A stretch of 64,000 nt of DNA, from positions 1 through 64,000 of the forward strand of contig NZ_RXOM01000006.1 of the NCBI RefSeq assembly GCF_008692195.1, in the 5' to 3' direction. The stretch comes from Salegentibacter sp. R32 (lineage in GTDB: Bacteria > Bacteroidota > Bacteroidia > Flavobacteriales > Flavobacteriaceae). The position numbers were made by a program, and so were the translations under genes. This document shows positions 62,309 to 64,000 of the stretch, piece by piece. The notes under the pieces are model-generated. The model was not told where the DNA came from and did no database searches. It saw nothing but the letters and a program-made list of their open reading frames with translations. Each line of letters opens with the position of its first letter. Positions within the stretch are counted from its first letter, which is position 1.

Positions 62309-63667
62309 TTATTGACTTATAAACTCTATCGTAAATGTACTATTAGCCATCACTTGAATATTTGAATTTGATGAATTCGCATAGATTCCTATAGATTCCC
62401 AAGCGGCTAAATCAACATATTTCTCTCCTGTAACAGTTTTAATTTCACCATTCGCAATGCTGGTATAAACTTCACTCCCGGGAATAGTATTAGAAGAACT
62501 ATAGCCTGTGGCTAGTGAAAATCCGATATTTTCACTACCTCCACTCGTTTTTTGAATATTCAATTTAAAGCTTACCCGATACACTCCCGGTACATTTTGT
62601 ACTTGAAAAACAGAAGAACCAGCCCCTACACCGTGTTGTACATCTGTAGTACCAAAAGGAAGATAATTATATTGATCGACACTTGAAGTAGTAGATTTTC
62701 TAACTTCAGCAAAATACTTTACATCTGGCGGTGCTACCCAAGAAGCTTTACCATTAGCATCTGAAGTTAATACTTTCCCAGCTCCCTGTGTACCGTCTGT
62801 TATTTTAATAGAACCATTCAATTCTAATTTCTCTGAAGGGTTAGAGGTACCTATTCCTACTTTTACGCTATTATTTTCTCCTAAAATTACTGTATTTGCA
62901 TTATTAGCTACCGCATTATACCCAATAGCTGTAGCATTTTGTGAAGAGGCTGAAGAATTCTCTCCTAACGCAACTGCGTTTTCTCCACTCGCAGAAGCAT
63001 TGGTTCCTATAGCGATAGCATCATTACTGGAAGATGCGCTTGCTGCACCCAAAGCAACAGATTTATAACCAGAAGCATTACTCTGCACTCCTACGGCTAT
63101 GGCTTCTACATTCATCACACTTTGTGAACCATCTCCTATCGCAATACTTTTATACCCATTAGCACTAGCATTTTTACCCATCGACATCCCGCCATTAGGT
63201 TCCATATAAGCCATTCTTTGATTATTAACTTTAAATTCTAGAGGCACATAATTTGTAGTTCCTATAAAATCACCTGTGGTAGCCGTATTACCTCCTTCTG
63301 TCCATCCAGAACTACTACTACCAGATATTGGAGAATCTATCGCTTGAATCTCTGAATTCAATTTTTCTGCAGAGACTAAACTAAGCCAACTTGTACCGTC
63401 CCAATAAAACAATCCCGTATTCACAGCTCCATTCGCTACATCAGTATTCCAAACAACTAAACCTTCTACAGGAGAATCTATAGGACCGGACGTAGAGAGG
63501 GATCCTAAATCTATTCTTGGAAATAAAACTCCTTTATTAGAAGAGCTTATGTCTAATATACTTGAAGGATCTGGGTTAGAGGTGCCGATACCTACCTGAG
63601 CAAAACCGAAATTTACGGTCAAAAAACAGATGAATAGTAATAAATTTCTCTTTGTGTTAAAAAACAT
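62309..63667 (-). CDS. Secreted protein with YadA-head-like 14-residue repeats
   Basis: 452 residues from the ATG at 63667; a GTG at 63679 adds four. Signal LLLFICFLTVNFGFAQ, then VGIGTSNPDPSSILDISSS, a start shared by many flavobacterial fibre-like proteins. The centre has at least six 14-residue repeats of the pattern AxAxGxxxxASGxx (AIAVGVQSNASGYK, SVALGAASASSSND, AIAIGTNASASGEN, AVALGENSSASSQN, ATAIGYNAVANNAN), as in the trimeric left-handed beta-roll heads of YadA/Hia adhesins. A second VGIGTSNPSEKLELNG unit and a beta-sandwich-like C-terminal domain follow. There is no YadA membrane anchor, nor an evident Por-secretion tail. Probably an extracellular fibre or adhesin. Confidence 0.75.
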   Translation of the reverse strand: MFFNTKRNLLLFICFLTVNFGFAQVGIGTSNPDPSSILDISSSNKGVLFPRIDLGSLSTSGPIDSPVEGLVVWNTDVANGAVNTGLFYWDGTSWLSLVSAEKLNSEIQAIDSPISGSSSSGWTEGGNTATTGDFIGTTNYVPLEFKVNNQRMAYMEPNGGMSMGKNASANGYKSIAIGDGSQSVMNVEAIAVGVQSNASGYKSVALGAASASSSNDAIAIGTNASASGENAVALGENSSASSQNATAIGYNAVANNANTVILGENNSVKVGIGTSNPSEKLELNGSIKITDGTQGAGKVLTSDANGKASWVAPPDVKYFAEVRKSTTSSVDQYNYLPFGTTDVQHGVGAGSSVFQVQNVPGVYRVSFKLNIQKTSGGSENIGFSLATGYSSSNTIPGSEVYTSIANGEIKTVTGEKYVDLAAWESIGIYANSSNSNIQVMANSTFTIEFISQ

Positions 63668-63679
63668 TAAATTTCTCAC

Positions 63680-64000
63680 GCCTAGTTAATTATATTTGCG
63701 TGCAAATGAAGGAAAGGCTTCCAAAGAGCAAAAATATATTCGACAAGTTTCCCTAAAATTCGATTAAACTACCAATTCTCTAATTAAGGATTTCTCATTT
63801 CTTTTTAATCTCAATTTTTACTGTAAAACACTGATTATCTTCATCTAATATTATTGCTTTTAATCTGATGAACGAAAGATTATTTTTAGATGAATAATGA
63901 ATAAAAGGATTTTATCCGATTAATGGTAGAGGAAAGTTTTCAAAACAATTTTACGTATATTTTTTATCATAGAAATCTTTCTGATGGACAAAATTTAAGT
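63680..64000. other. AT-rich tail with no gene recognised
   Basis: This 321-bp stretch upstream of the YadA-head gene has no convincing open frame, RNA or repeat on either strand. It should hold the promoter of that gene, but no exact TAnnTTTG box in the right direction was found. It may also hold part of a gene beyond the right edge. Confidence 0.5.

Noticed and set aside
1-64000. tRNA or rRNA genes
   Set aside because: No T-loop GGTTCGAATCC-type or rRNA-like stretch was found by eye on either strand; a covariance search would be needed to exclude small RNAs.

Overview
The window comes from the chromosome of a marine-type Flavobacteriaceae bacterium (Bacteroidota; Gramella, Zunongwangia or Salegentibacter would fit, genus not resolved). 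The reasons are low GC, exact Bacteroidota -7 boxes (TAnnTTTG) upstream of several genes, flavobacterial families (DUF3347, DUF3570, DUF4266, DUF6660, DUF5683, HWP-type small membrane proteins), a split methylmalonyl-CoA mutase, and the gene order parA-parB-DUF5683-dapB-lepB-WbqC.

Bases 1-25666 are an accessory metal-handling and envelope-redox region. An IS200/IS605 element enters from the left edge and has cut a CusA-type RND pump gene, leaving its 3' part. Then come a TolC partner, a DUF3347 lipoprotein, a DUF318-type permease, a Cys-rich copper-storage protein, an AraC-type regulator with a CxxC head, the copper ATPase CopA and a CusB adaptor. An HD phosphohydrolase and an OmpR-type two-component pair follow. 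Next is an LtaS-like phosphotransferase overlapping a diacylglycerol kinase gene, then a tight operon of thioredoxin, ApbE, DUF4266 lipoprotein, DUF3570 barrel, c-type haem protein and, near its end, a Cys/His-rich DUF6660 peptide. Both transcription units after the two-component pair start behind the same 11-bp-period direct repeat (TTAAGCGAATCTTAAG), which makes them the likely targets of that regulator. The block closes with a CzcA-type pump fused to its TolC channel, and its adaptor lipoprotein.

Bases 25700-26760 are a boundary with several palindromic repeats and a sulfotransferase-like gene. From 26764 on the genes are mainly housekeeping: udk, divIC, mutA/mutB, two small membrane proteins, an SDR, parAB, DUF5683, dapB, lepB, WbqC; then on the minus strand an EEP phosphatase, two rhomboids, mutL, a small membrane protein, ribH and a TPR protein; then recF, a small lipoprotein, DUF721/DciA and a barrel protein; a DUF885 peptidase and a CocE hydrolase; lpoB, a COG3014 protein and a YcfL-like protein; dsbD, tilS, pabB, a flavin reductase, lpdA, Lrp and a PLP sulfur-amino-acid lyase. 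The right end holds a secreted protein with YadA-head-like 14-residue repeats.

No tRNA, rRNA, CRISPR array or phage was seen. The best candidates for an undescribed system are the thioredoxin-ApbE-DUF4266-DUF3570-haem operon with its shared operator, and the CxxC-AraC regulator set among copper genes. Several interspersed palindromic repeat families lie between genes, and some run into the ends of open frames.
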